A DNA stretch of 64,000 nucleotides from Anisodus tanguticus (lineage: Eukaryota > Streptophyta > Magnoliopsida > Solanales > Solanaceae), in contig CM067543.1 of the NCBI GenBank assembly GCA_034509755.1, positions 15,748,954 through 15,812,953 on the forward strand, written 5' to 3'. The notes below the pieces were generated by a model. The model saw only the letters and a program-made list of their open reading frames with translations. It did not search any database and was not told the origin of the DNA. Of this stretch, positions 47,231 through 57,771 are shown piece after piece (positions within the stretch are counted from its first letter, which is position 1; every line of letters begins with the position of its first letter). A program made the position numbers and the translations under genes.

Positions 47231-47878
47231 ACCCAAAATATACGGACCAATACGGTGGAAACCCAACCTTACGAACTCGGAGATCCCGGTAATTTGGTTC
47301 AATGGGAAAACTAAGTTGTAAAGGTTCGGTTGATCGCTTCGGTGGAAGCATGAGCACTTCGGATAGTGATTTCGAAAAGAAACACCAAATCCAAAGCCGT
47401 TCCCGCGATAGACGTTAAGTGCTATCTGCAGTATGGGTAAAGGTTAAGTTTTCAAAACTTGTAATGATCCTCAACAGTTGAGGTTAGGTCTTTGGGAAAC
47501 TTTTAATGGTTCCTAACACTTGTGAAGTGGGGTATAGCAGGATACCTTGTAGGAGACCACCTATTTAAGTGCGAGGACAGCCGCCTCAAAATGAACGCAC
47601 TTAAGAATCCAAGACGTTGTCCATGGCCAAAACGGACAAAACATTACGAAGAAGAGAGTAAGGGAATTTGTTGTGTTGGTATCATTGTCTTGGCTTACAC
47701 TAAACACCGACGGTTCAAGACATCACGTTCACCGCGCAAAAGTAAGTCCGATGGTATTCAACTATGGAAGGTTCAAAGCCGAGGCTACCTCTCCTTATGC
47801 AACATCGGTCCGCCGAAATATTGCTTGGAAATGAAAAGACACCATGTGAGTGCGCCAAAATCTCTTTCAAGAGGGGAT

Positions 47879-48425
47879 TGTTGGAAATTTGCCTTTGGCG
47901 GGAGTTGCGACCGACCAACTTTAACGGCTTAAACACTAGTGTAACGTATGTTGGAGAATCTGGTTCTTCACACATGCATGATCTACTAAGTACGTAGATA
48001 ACCGTAGGGCCAAGAATCGTCAAATTTCATTGAGAAATGAAAGAGATATTGGTTCACGAAGTAAGGTGTTTGAAGCATGGAAAGTGTGGTATTGTGTGTA
48101 ATTCTCCCACATCGGTAGAGGAAGAAAGAATTGTTGTGTATATAAGACTCGAAATTGGTTTGGGGTTTGGGACCCCAAGGGGTATCCCATGTGTTTAAAG
48201 GAGGGAGGACCTAGATGTGCTTCGGTTCGAGGAAAGACCACACGCGCGCCGCCGCCGCCCGCCCGTCCGGTCCGGTTCCGAGTTCCGGGTTCCGAGTTCA
48301 CGGGTCACGGGTCACGGGTCACGGGTCACGGGCCGTGGGCCTTCTGATATTATCTTTTTGGGCCGAAAACTTTGCCGTGAAGTACGCTTTGATCCCGAAG
48401 TTTCAGATGTGCGATTTGGACCGAA
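47879..48425 (+). repeat. Defective copia 3' LTR, 3' truncated
   Basis: About 547 bp. Matches the 5' LTR almost perfectly until the GC-rich minisatellite, where it has four copies of acgggtc (48300-48331) against one to two, plus an extra GCC-rich run at 48240-48270. Confidence 0.85.
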
Positions 48426-48430
48426 ATATT

Positions 48431-48588
48431 TGTAGTTCTTCCACTTGCTTATTTCTTATATTTTAAAGATTTGAGAGTGGTTCGCTTCCACTTGCTTATT
48501 TCTTATATTTTAAAGATTTGAGAGTGGTTCGCCTACGTGGTGGGATTATATAGGTGCCATCACGATTCCTGAAAAGGGATCGTGACAC
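48431..48588 (+). repeat. Tekay-type 3' LTR, segment 3 of 3
   Basis: Contains a 47-bp perfect tandem duplication (48439-48485 and 48486-48532, starting ttccacttgcttat) and ends gggatcgtgaca at 48588, the normal end of this LTR family (compare ttgggtcgtgaca at 17831-17843). The retrotransposon cluster ends here. Confidence 0.8.
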
Positions 48589-48710
48589 TTGAAAAGTTAA
48601 ACTAAACCAATATTATGTTCCTCGCTCCTAATTAATTTATTTTCCTGTCTTTGAATATGTAACAACTTAAGATTATTCTAATGGTATAATGTTTTTTGAT
48701 GCATGCACAG
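48589..48710 (+). other. Intron-like sequence before the VIM RING2 exon
   Basis: AT-rich, ending in a good acceptor (ttttttgatgcatgcacag) at 48710. Probably what remains of the intron upstream of the RING2 exon. Confidence 0.5.
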
Positions 48711-49125
48711 TTCGGCTGTGTACTATGTAAGAATGTGTTGACTCTCTCCGTGCGCTCATAACTTTTGCAAAGGTTGCCTTGATGAAGCATTTAAAGCACA
48801 AGCGTTTGTAAAGGAAAGGGAATGTCATAATGGGCGAAAACTTCGCTCACAGAATAAAATTATGAAATGCCGCGCCTGCCTACTTGACATCTCTGAGTTT
48901 TTGCATAATCCTCATGTCTCTTACTTGTTTATCCACAACATCTATATATATATATTTCAATTGTCTTTGGTTTTTATATATATATCGATAATATATACGT
49001 ATGTACGATGGACTATATATGTGCGGGTTAATAGAGAGCTGGAGGATGCCATAGGGAGACTACAAGAGGAATTTCATGAAAGTGACAATGATAAAGAAGA
49101 TGCAAAGGAAGAGGTTATTATATAG
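48711..49125 (+). pseudogene. ORTHRUS/VIM-like RING2 exon remnant
   Basis: From 48711 the translation reads FGCVLCKNVLTLSV. After a small deletion that shifts the frame it continues CAHNFCKGCLDEAFKAQAFV, KERECHNGRKLRSQNKIM and KCRACLLDISEFLHNPH: the second RING finger of ORTHRUS/VIM proteins with its Cys/His ligands, then the conserved RKLRS and DISEFL blocks. A short intron-like gap (48916-49026) follows with poor borders (gtctct, and gg instead of ag), then VNRELEDAIGRLQEEFHES, a Glu/Lys-rich C-terminal tail. The deleted TTP-like codons and decayed splice sites make this a pseudogene. It has the same orientation as exon 1 at 7281-7722, so both could be ends of one gene split by the 40-kb retrotransposon cluster. 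The SRA-coding exons are not found. Confidence 0.75.
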
Positions 49126-49617
49126 GAAGAGAATTCAGAACTGGAATATCTAATGATGAGAGAACAAACTAACAAGAGCCTACAAGAAAAAGAAAATAGA
49201 CATTGAGGAAAGCTCAACAAATACAGATATTCAGTGAATTAATCCTTGTATATGACCAAGGAAAGAACTATGCCACTATAACATCATTGGGCGTCTCGTT
49301 ATCCATTTTTGACTTTTCTTTACTTTACTTGTCTATTTTTCAACATAATAGAGGGACATTGTCTCAGTGATGTGACACTCTCTAAAGTAAAATTCTTATT
49401 TATGGTTTACTTCAATCAATTTGTTTTGGCTTTTCCCTTCTTTTTTAGAATATTATTTATATGATATCTAAAAAAAGTCTAAAAGTCACTTTTTAAAATT
49501 TCTACATTATTGCACCTCTTCAGACTCCATTACGCTTTACATACTCATACTAAACCTTCCTATAATATTAGGAAGTCTAAAAGCTGCATCAATTCATACT
49601 TACTAAACCATCCTATT
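49126..49617. other. Unassigned AT-rich stretch after the VIM remnant
   Basis: May include the 3' part of the VIM-like gene (continuing Glu/Lys-rich codons to ~49200). At 49557-49600 the words taggaagtctaaaagctgca are a diverged copy of the tandem-unit start at 49618 (taggaagcttaaacgttgca). No gene or element end is clear. Confidence 0.4.
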
Positions 49618-51332
49618 AATTAGGAAGCTTAAACGTTGCATCAGTTTTGTTTTATCAGGCAAATATAAATAACATAAAAAAATTACTTCATGGGGCAGAA
49701 TTTTCCCTTTTGGGAAATGCCGACGTTTTTTCTCTTTTCTTTTTTCCTTTACAACTCCATAATCATTCACAGCTCTCATCCTTAGGCTTCAGACTAACTC
49801 CACTGCTCCTTTCTAATTTATACCTAGATTTCATAAATGATCGCATAAGTATGACTTTTTTTCATCAAAGTCACATAACAATATTTTCTAATAGAAAATC
49901 ACAAAATATTCACCCAACTAATATTAAATTCATGTAACTATGTTTTCTAACATGAAAATCACAAAACCTTCACCCAACTAACACAAGTCACTATTGTCGG
50001 AAAAATTAAAGAACAACAGAAAATAGGGAAAAAGTGCAAATGACTCATCCGATTTTCGATGAAGTGTTCTCTTTGAAGTGTTCTTTTGCTTTCACCACCG
50101 CATATCTGTGATTACGATTCCAAAAAAGAAGAAGAGACAGATATAAATAATACTGAACTTTTGTGGCACTATTCCTTAGAGTTATTCAAGTAAATCTTTA
50201 GCTTAGGATCTTGAATTGGAAAAAGTTGAAAAAAGAATTAGAAGTCAGATCGACATCCTTAAATTGAAAAATAAAGATGGATAAAGAGAGCCGACCTTTA
50301 TATGGTGTCCGATCAAGGACTTGTTAGCAAAATTGTTTAGATATAAGCCTTGAAATAGAAAATAATAAAAACACAGATTAGATCTCAAATTGACATCCTT
50401 AAATGCTTGACACATTAACAGAAGGTTGTTGAAAGTAAAAGAAGGATCAAAGGCGGCTGGGAAAAATATCATACTCCTTATTCTATTAGTAAGAATACAA
50501 GGTGAGGGAGGGAAAATTCATCTAAGGTCACAGTCGCAGCCATGAGTTTGATGAAAGATGAGCAAAATTGGCGAAGAGATATGTGTATAGTGAAAGTGAT
50601 AGAATAAAAGTCTGTTGTAGTGTTTTTTACAACGATGGATTTTATAGGATCTAAAAATGTTGTCGATTTTTAAAAATTACCCTTACTATCTTAAATAAAT
50701 TACTTGAATGCTTAGATATTAACGGAAGAAGGAGAAAGGACATGTGGTGAAAGCAAAGAGAAGAAAAAACTCCAATTTGGTGAATCTCCGGTTGTCTCTT
50801 CGCCCTTCGTCACATTGATGTCAACAACCACATTGGATTTCTCGTTCTCTTTGTTTATACCACCGCATACATGTGATTACTATTAAAAAAAAAAAGATAG
50901 ATCAAAAGAACACTGACCTTCTATGGCGCTATTCATTAGAGTTATTCAAGTAATTCTTTAGCTTAGTACCTTGAATTGGAAAACCTTGAAAAAAGGATAA
51001 GAAGACAGATCGACATGCTTAAATTGAAAAACAAGAGATGGATAAAGAGAGCGGACCTTTATATGGTGCTAGATCTAGGACTTGTCAGCAAAAGTCTTTA
51101 GATCCAAGCCTTAATAAATAGATCGAAATACCTTGTCAATCCGTTGCCCCAAAATCATCCCCACTGCATAATCACTAGCATCGCACATCAGCTCAAATAG
51201 AAGATCCAAGTTCGGTGCAACAACAATTGGTGCCGAAATTAACTTCTCCTTAAGTGCCTTGAAAGCATTTAGGCACACTTCGTTAAAATCAAAGACAACA
51301 CCGTTCATCAACAAGGTGGAAAGAGGCTTCAA
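49618..51332. repeat. Tandem unit, copy 1 (lacks the 2.2-kb Z block)
   Basis: Block X (49618-50003) joins directly to block Y (50004-51116) and then to W, an Athila RNase H fragment (51117-51332). Relative to copies 2 and 3 the 2235-bp block Z is absent at gtcggaaa|aattaaag. Small differences (for example an extra ttgaagtgttc at ~50077) make it more diverged than copies 2 and 3 are from each other. The 49647 and 50245 frames are not supported as genes. Confidence 0.85.
51111..51332 (-). pseudogene. Athila-like RNase H fragment (block W, copy 1)
   Basis: The minus frame has LKPLSTLLMNGVVFDFNEVC, LNAFKALKEKLISAPIVVAP and FELMCDASDYAVGMILGQRI, the start of RT-linked RNase H of Athila elements with the acidic residue in CDASD. 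It ends at FRSIY where block Y begins. It is present three times in the window (here; split at 55066-55131 and 57632-57771; rearranged at 61494-61770). It is part of the pol of the Athila element at the right end of the window. Confidence 0.8.
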
Positions 51333-51748
51333 AATTAGGAAGCTTAAACGTTGCATCAGTTTTGTTTTATCAGGCAAATATAAATAACATAAAAAAAAAA
51401 ACTTCACGGGGCAGAATTTTCCCTTTTGGGAAATGCCGACGTTTTTTCTATTTTCTTCTTTTCCTTTACAACTCCATAATCATTCACAGCTCTCATCCTT
51501 AGAGCTTCAGACTAACTCCACTGCTCCTTTCTAATTTATACGTAGATTTCATAAATGCTCGCATAAGTATGACTTTTTTTCATCAAAGTCACATAACCAT
51601 ATTTTCTAATAGAAAATCACAAAATATTCACCCAACTAATATTAAATTCATGTAACTATGTTTTCTAACATGAAAATCACAAAACCTTCACCCTACTAAC
51701 ACAGAAGTCACTATTGTCGGAAACCGGTAATTTTTTACTTTATATTTC

Positions 51749-52226
51749 TATATTTTATTTATTTTTAATCTAATAAAATACAGACCAATTAAAAGAGAAC
51801 CAATCTGGCCCAACAAGACTCAAATTTGAGAAGTGCAGTTAATATATATTCAAAATGTAGCAATTTTCTTAAAGTATTGTAAGTCGGAGTGAGTGTATTA
51901 AGACTAAGGTGTCTTCCTTATTGCCATGAATGAATGATATGTGATTTTGAGGGGAAAAAAGATAAAAAAAAAGTATGGATAAGGTGATAGATATTTAGAA
52001 TCAAATAGCTCTGGAGATAATATAATCATTATCAGTTTGGATGAAAATCTTAAAAATGTGTGCAAAAAGGGGAAAATTTCGATGGTGATTTCAAAAAATG
52101 TGTATAATACGCCATTTGAATACGTTTGAAGGTGGTGAAAAATTGATGCAAGGGTTGGGTAGGGCCGGTTCTCTTTTAATTGATATGTATTAATTAGATT
52201 AAAAATAAAAAAGGAATAAAATATAG
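51749..52226. mobile_element. Foldback MITE in block Z (copy 2)
   Basis: Inverted repeats of ~53 bp: 51749-51801 ends in aattaaaagagaacc and 52167-52226 starts ggttctcttttaatt. The ~480-bp interior is non-coding. The same element is at about 58188-58666 in copy 3, so it predates the duplication. Confidence 0.75.
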
Positions 52227-53148
52227 TCTAAAACCTTATCACTCATCGGAAGGTTGGATTTTCCAGAAATTGTGACTTTTGTGCCAGTAAGGTGAATGTT
52301 TTATGCTTTTTGTGTTAGAAAACATAGTTATATGACTTTTTTGTTTGTAGTACGAATGTTTTGTTAGTTTTTTTTATTAAAACCACAAAGCAGATTGCTT
52401 GTGGTGTTTTATTCCATAAACTCAAAAATATTTATACATGAATCAAGTGGGAAAGAAAAACGAAAAGAAGAGAAAATCTATCCTAGAAAGCAAAAGACTA
52501 ACTAGTTGAACCTTGTTTCATAAACAAGAGAACTCAACCTAGAACTAGGTGGCGTAGTAATCATGGCCACTATCAGTCACCTCAAAGCTCTCACTAGGTG
52601 CTACAGAATCAAATCCTAATGATAAAATCAAGCAGAATCTTGATTGCATCTCCATCCGAGGTTGTTGTTACACATGTTCTGAAGATAATTCCGTGGAAAA
52701 TCTTCACTCTTTGAAGGACTATGAGATTGCATAACTCTTTCTTGTATTATGGCAACTCCTGTTGTGACTGTATTCATCATCTAATGAGATTCTTCTAGCA
52801 AGTTGAACATTTCTGTTAATACCACACATTAGATAGGATCACTTTAGATGATTACAAAGTTTTCTGTTCAAATATGTATGTAACTTATCTGCTGTGTAAA
52901 CTTGGACATCAAACATCTTTTAGTTTGTTTAATGTTTCCTGCTGATATGAATCCATTGTCAATCAATCTTATTCCTTATTGTTATATGCTGAGTATTTGA
53001 ATTGTGGTCTCATGCTCTTATCATTGTTCAATATCTTTTTTGCTTGGAATGGTAGTTCTTGAAAGTTATGGATTTGTATTGTACCTGCAAAATAACAAAT
53101 CATGATATGTGACTTTGGTGAAAAAAGTCGATAATTATGTGGCAATTT

Positions 53149-53647
53149 GTGAAATTTACCCCTAATTTCTATGCACCTATTATTATTAGTGTTGATGAGG
53201 ATACTTTCTTTGCTTCAGTTTTTCTATAATAAGTAGAAAATAACAACACCACAAAAAGAAGAAAAGTTCAAAATGCGATCATTAAACTTTAAGAAAATTA
53301 TACAAGTGCATTATGCCGTTTCCCATTAGGCGTGTCAAGATTATTTTTCTCTAGATTCTTAGTCCCATTTTTTGTGCTTCAATTTCTCCAATTGGTCGAG
53401 TTTAGCCAAGAAGTTGACCAGTAAGACATTACAAGTCATCCAATTGGCTCGGAGCCAGCAGAATCGAACTAATTGGGTCACCACCTAGGTCAATGAACTT
53501 ATTTGTATAATATTTTTAAAGTTTAATTATCACATTTTGATTTTTCTTCTTCTCGTGGTGTTGTTTATTATAGGAAAACTGAAGAAAATAAAATATATTC
53601 ATCAGCACAAGTGATAAAAGCGCATAGAAATTAGGGATATATTTCAC
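53149..53647. mobile_element. Long-TIR MITE in block Z (copy 2)
   Basis: Inverted repeats of ~140-150 bp: the left starts gtgaaatttacccctaattt and the right, read on the minus strand, starts gtgaaatatatccctaattt. Both contain an aacaacaccac word and a ttaaactttaa word. Total 499 bp, no coding capacity. It recurs at 59589-60087 in copy 3. Confidence 0.8.
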
Positions 53648-55131
53648 GAAAGATTGCATAATAAAATAATGGCTTAATAATGGGATATTTGCATGAATCG
53701 GACATTTGTATGATTAAGAGTAAAATTGTATTTAAGTCCGCAGTCCACTAAAAGTATGTGGGCTTTAAACCTTCAAAATAAGAAGAAATTGCACAGTTTA
53801 CACTGCAAATGGGCTGGTCGTTAATTTTTGCCCTACATCGAACTTATGTCTAGCAGGATATAAGTGTTTTAAGGGCGCCAAACACAATTTATGGGATACT
53901 ATGATGCAAAAATATTAACTTATGCATCGTAAAAAGATTATTTATCTTGAAACACATGAATTAAAGAACAACAGAAAATAGGGAAAAAGTGCAAATGACT
54001 CATCCGATTTTCTGATGAAGTGTTCTCTTTGCTTTCACCACCGCATATCTGTGATTACGATTCCAAAAAAGAAGAGACAGATATAAATAATACTGAACTT
54101 TTGTGGCACTATTCCTTAGAGTTATTCAAGTAAATCTTTAGCTTAGGATCTTGAATTGGAAAAAGTTGAAAAAAGAATTAGAAGTCAGATCGACATCCTT
54201 AAATTGAAAAATAAAGATGGATAAAGAGAGCCGACCTTTATATGGTGTCCGATCAAGGACTTGTTAGCAAAATTGTTTAGATATAAGCCTTGAAATAGAA
54301 AATAATAAAAACACAGATTAGATCTCAAATTGACATCCTTAAATGCTTGACACATTAACAGAAGGTTGTTGAAAGTAAAAGAAGGATCAAAGGCGGCTGG
54401 GAAAAATATCATACTCCTTATTCTATTAGTAAGAATACAAGGTGAGGGAGGGAAAATTCATCTAAGGTCACAGTCGCAGCCATGAGTTTGATGAAAGATG
54501 AGCAAAATTGGCGAAGAGATATGTGTATAGTGAAAGTGATAGAATAAAAGCTGTTGTAGTGTTTTTTACAACGATGGATTTTATAGGATCTAAAAATGTT
54601 GTCGATTTTTAAAAATTACCCTTACTATCTTAAATAAATTACTTGAATGCTTAGATATTAACGGAAGAAGGAGAAAGGACATGTGGTGAAAGCAAAGAGA
54701 AGAAAAAACTCCAATTTGGTGAATCTCCGGTTGTCTCTTCGCCCTTCGTCACATTGATGTCAACAACCACATTGGATTTCTCGTTCTCTTTGTTTATACC
54801 ACCGCATACATGTGATTACTATTAAAAAAAAAAAAAAGATAGATCAAAAGAACACTGACCTTCTATGGCGCTATTCATTAGAGTTATTCAAGTAATTCTT
54901 TAGCTTAGTACCTTGAATTGGAAAACCTTGAAAAAAGGATAAGAAGACAGATCGACATGCTTAAATTGAAAAACAAGAGATGGATAAAGAGAGCGGACCT
55001 TTATATGGTGCTAGATCTAGGACTTGTCAGCAAAAGTCTTTAGATCCAAGCCTTAATAAATAGATCGAAATACCTTGTCAATCCGTTGCCCCAAAATCAT
55101 CCCCACTGCATAATCACTAGCATCGCACATC

Positions 55132-57631
55132 GGAAAATGGCCGTTGCACCAACGGCCATTTTAGATTATGGCCGTTGGCCAACGGCCATTTTAGCCCCCC
55201 CCTCCCCCAACCCCCTACCCCTTAATATTTATTTTTAACCCATAAGTTATTATATTTACACTTTAACCCAATTTTTCAACTATAAATAACTTATTTTCTC
55301 TTCATCTTTCTCACAAATCTTTCTACAATCTCTCTAATTTCTCAATATATCTCTCTACAATTCTACATTGTTTGCTAAATATTCAATTTTATTTATTCAT
55401 TTGGGAATTGGTAGTGAAGTTGGCAACTAGCTTGAGGATCTTCCATCGAGCAAAGTTTCAATTTTCAACCTCTCGATTACACGTCGACGTTACGTCGGCG
55501 TTTGGTACATTCGTTCCTTCATTAAATTATTATTGTCTGTTTATTTAGTTTAGATCACTTAATTTTATTGTCTTTAATTATTTATTTATTATCATAATTA
55601 AAATGGAAGGATTAAAAGGTATGTTTAAGGGTAAAGGTAAGGGTGCTTCTTCTAGTAGGGGCAACCAGGGCAAGGGTACTTCTTCTAGTCATCTTATTCC
55701 TACACAGGATGATTTTGTTGATACTCAACATTTTCCTACAATACCATTAGATTTAGACCAGGAGCTATTTTCTGGAACTCAAGAAGACTTTAATTTAGAC
55801 GATGATCTAGATGATATACCCACTAATGTTGATGACAACACACCCACTAGTGCACCTTCAACTGAAATACCTCCTATTCCCCCTAGTATGAGACGAGGTC
55901 CAAGAAACGACCATTAAAATCGATGCATGGACATTTTTTGATAGGGACGTAGAGAATCAAGTAGCCATATGTAAAATTTGTAAAAATGTTTTAAAATTTA
56001 AAACTGGAAAAGGTCACGGTGGGACGGGGGTTTAATTAGACACGTAGTAAGTGCTCATCCAGCTAGGTATGCCCAATACCAGGCTTCAAAACCGGGTGCG
56101 CAAACGCCCGCTCCATCGAGACAAGGTTCACATACTAATATTGTCCCGGACCAAGTACAAGGTCAAATTAACCCTATGACGGGGGGAATTGTAGGCCATA
56201 AATACAATAAACATAGAGATAGGGAAGCAATATCAAAATTAGTTGCTTTGTGGAGGGTTTGCCTTTTTCATTTCCTTCATCTCCCGGTTTTATTCATTAC
56301 ATTAGAGATATATATAATCCGCTTTTAACGGTTTTCCTAGATCAACCGTTTAAGAGAGATGTATTTAAATTCGCGCATGAATATCAACAATATTTACGTT
56401 TTTCATTATATCATTTTAATGGCAAAGTATCCATCACGTCGATATAGGTCGTAGTACTAACGGCCATGATTATTTAACGTAACTTGTCATTGGATAGATT
56501 ATAAATGGTCTATGCAAAAACGTATTTTAGCGTATAGATATATAGATGATAGGCACACTTTGGTACTTTTATTGCAGAAAATATTTATCAAGTGTGCGAT
56601 TATTACGGAATTACCGATAAAATTATGACTATTACATTAGATAACGCTTCTAGTAACAATTACGCAATTACAATTTTAAAAAATAGTTTAACTCCGTCTT
56701 TTCCGGACCATTTTCATATAAAATGCGCGTGCCATATATATAACTTAATTGTAAAGGATGGTCTATCACTTTTTGAAGACATTCTTAGTAAAATACAATT
56801 TGCTATAAACTTTATTTTTAAAAGTAATAAAGTACAACGTAGAAAAGAATATAAAAAAATTTGTGATGATTGTGGACTACCTTTTAGAAAAATTCCACAA
56901 GAAGTATCCACTAGGTGGAATTCTTTATACGAGCAACTACTTGTTGCTTATGACTATAAATTACCTATAACTTTATTTTTTAACTCTCATAATAAAAAGC
57001 CAAATTTGATATGATTTTAGATAGTGATTGGGAAAAAATTTCCGAACTTATTGTATTTTTAGAGAAATTTTTTCAAGCAACAAAAGAATTTTCCGGTATA
57101 TATTATCCTACTATTTCAACTATGTTATTTTATATAACTCTAATATTTTTATTACTTAGTGAATATATGGAAAAACCAAATTATAAGGCAGCTATTAAAA
57201 AAATGTTTCTCAAAATAAAAAAATATTTTATTCCTATTCCCTCTATTTATATTATTGGTTCGTATTAAATCCTACTATTAAAATAGACGGTACTAAATCA
57301 CTAATTGAAACTATTTACGATTGTATAGAAGTACTACCACCTCCAAGTCCCAAAAATCTAAATCACCCACCACCTATTGAACAAACTAAAGAAGAAGTAT
57401 TGTCTAGCGTAGAACACCAATGCAAAAATATATATAGATTTTATCAACAAGAAAATGCTAGTAACTTACCGGCTTCCATACCATCTTCTTCATCTTCAAC
57501 GCAACCTCACAAAAGACATCTTTTTCGCGGCTAGTATTGAAAGCCTCGAAATAGAATGTGCGGTCGTACCTCTACTACTAACCAAATTAGCGAGTTGGAT
57601 ATTTTTGTTTTGCGGGGTTAAATGTACCGTA
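55132..57631 (+). mobile_element. Degenerate hAT transposon (BED zinc finger, hAT transposase)
   Basis: About 2.5 kb inserted in block W of copy 2. It starts with a palindrome-rich leader (ggccgttg and caacggcc words, 55139-55191), then a transposase broken into several frames. No terminal inverted repeats or 8-bp target duplication are visible, and three host bases (agc) are missing at the junction, so the ends were probably trimmed. The C-terminal dimerisation part is cut short near 57600. Confidence 0.8.
55603..57600 (+). pseudogene. hAT transposase, frameshifted (RICESLEEPER/BED type)
   Basis: Pieces in order: a low-complexity Gly/Ser and Asp/Thr-rich N-terminus (55603-55917); a BED zinc finger (VAICKICKNVLKF, then LIRHVVSAHPARY) broken at a G5 run near 56026; GLPFSFPSSPGFIHYIRDIY (56250-56447); VTCHWID and an ITLDNASSNN block with the catalytic Asp region (56592-56660); CACHIYNLIVKDGLS, then VSTRWNSLYEQLLVAYDY (to 57014); FLEKFFQATKEFSG (57011-57268); and a Pro/Ser-rich linker to NQISELDIFLF. 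These are the landmarks of plant hAT transposases. At least four frame breaks mean no active transposase. It is plant DNA-transposon coding sequence rather than a host gene, although domesticated relatives exist. Confidence 0.85.
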
Positions 57632-57771
57632 TCAAATAGAAGATCCAAGTTCGGTGCAACAACAATTGGTGCCGAAATTAACTTCTCCTTAAGTGCCTTG
57701 AAAGCATTTAGGCACACTTCGTTAAAATCAAAGACAACACCGTTCATCAACAAGGTGGAAAGAGGCTTCAA

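Larger units (their letters stand above)
42553..48425 (+). mobile_element. Defective Ty1/copia element with near-identical LTRs
   Basis: The 5' LTR is 42553-43757 (TGTTGG...CCAACA). The 3' LTR begins with the same words at 47879 but stops at ~48425, 650 bp short. Over the first ~360 aligned bases I find one difference between the LTRs, so the insertion is young, yet the interior holds only scraps of integrase and RNase H, broken by many stops. This suggests a defective copy mobilised in trans. A purine tract (tcaagagggga, 47868-47878) precedes the 3' LTR. Flanks gtatt and atatt (48426-48430) may be an imperfect target duplication. The host is the Tekay-type 3' LTR. Confidence 0.8.
51333..57771. 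repeat. Tandem unit, copy 2 (X-Z-Y-W), split by an hAT element
   Basis: X 51333-51723, Z 51724-53958, Y 53959-55065, W 55066-55131 and 57632-57771. Without the hAT insert the unit is 3.94 kb. Line-by-line comparison with copy 3 shows only scattered single-base and short indel differences over nearly 3.8 kb (for example cacggg/catggg near 51405, tacgaa/tatgaa near 52352, homopolymer lengths). No coding potential except the W fragment and hAT pieces. Confidence 0.9.

Noticed and set aside
45555..47932. Several 90-136-residue frames as accessory genes of the copia
   Set aside because: They overlap on both strands, share no motif with gag, pol or env-like proteins, and lie among shredded integrase and RNase H traces.
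50245..50472. 75-residue frame repeated three times (also 54185 and 60625) as a conserved small protein
   Set aside because: The perfect repetition is explained by the recent tandem duplication; composition is AT-driven and no start context or homologue is known to me.
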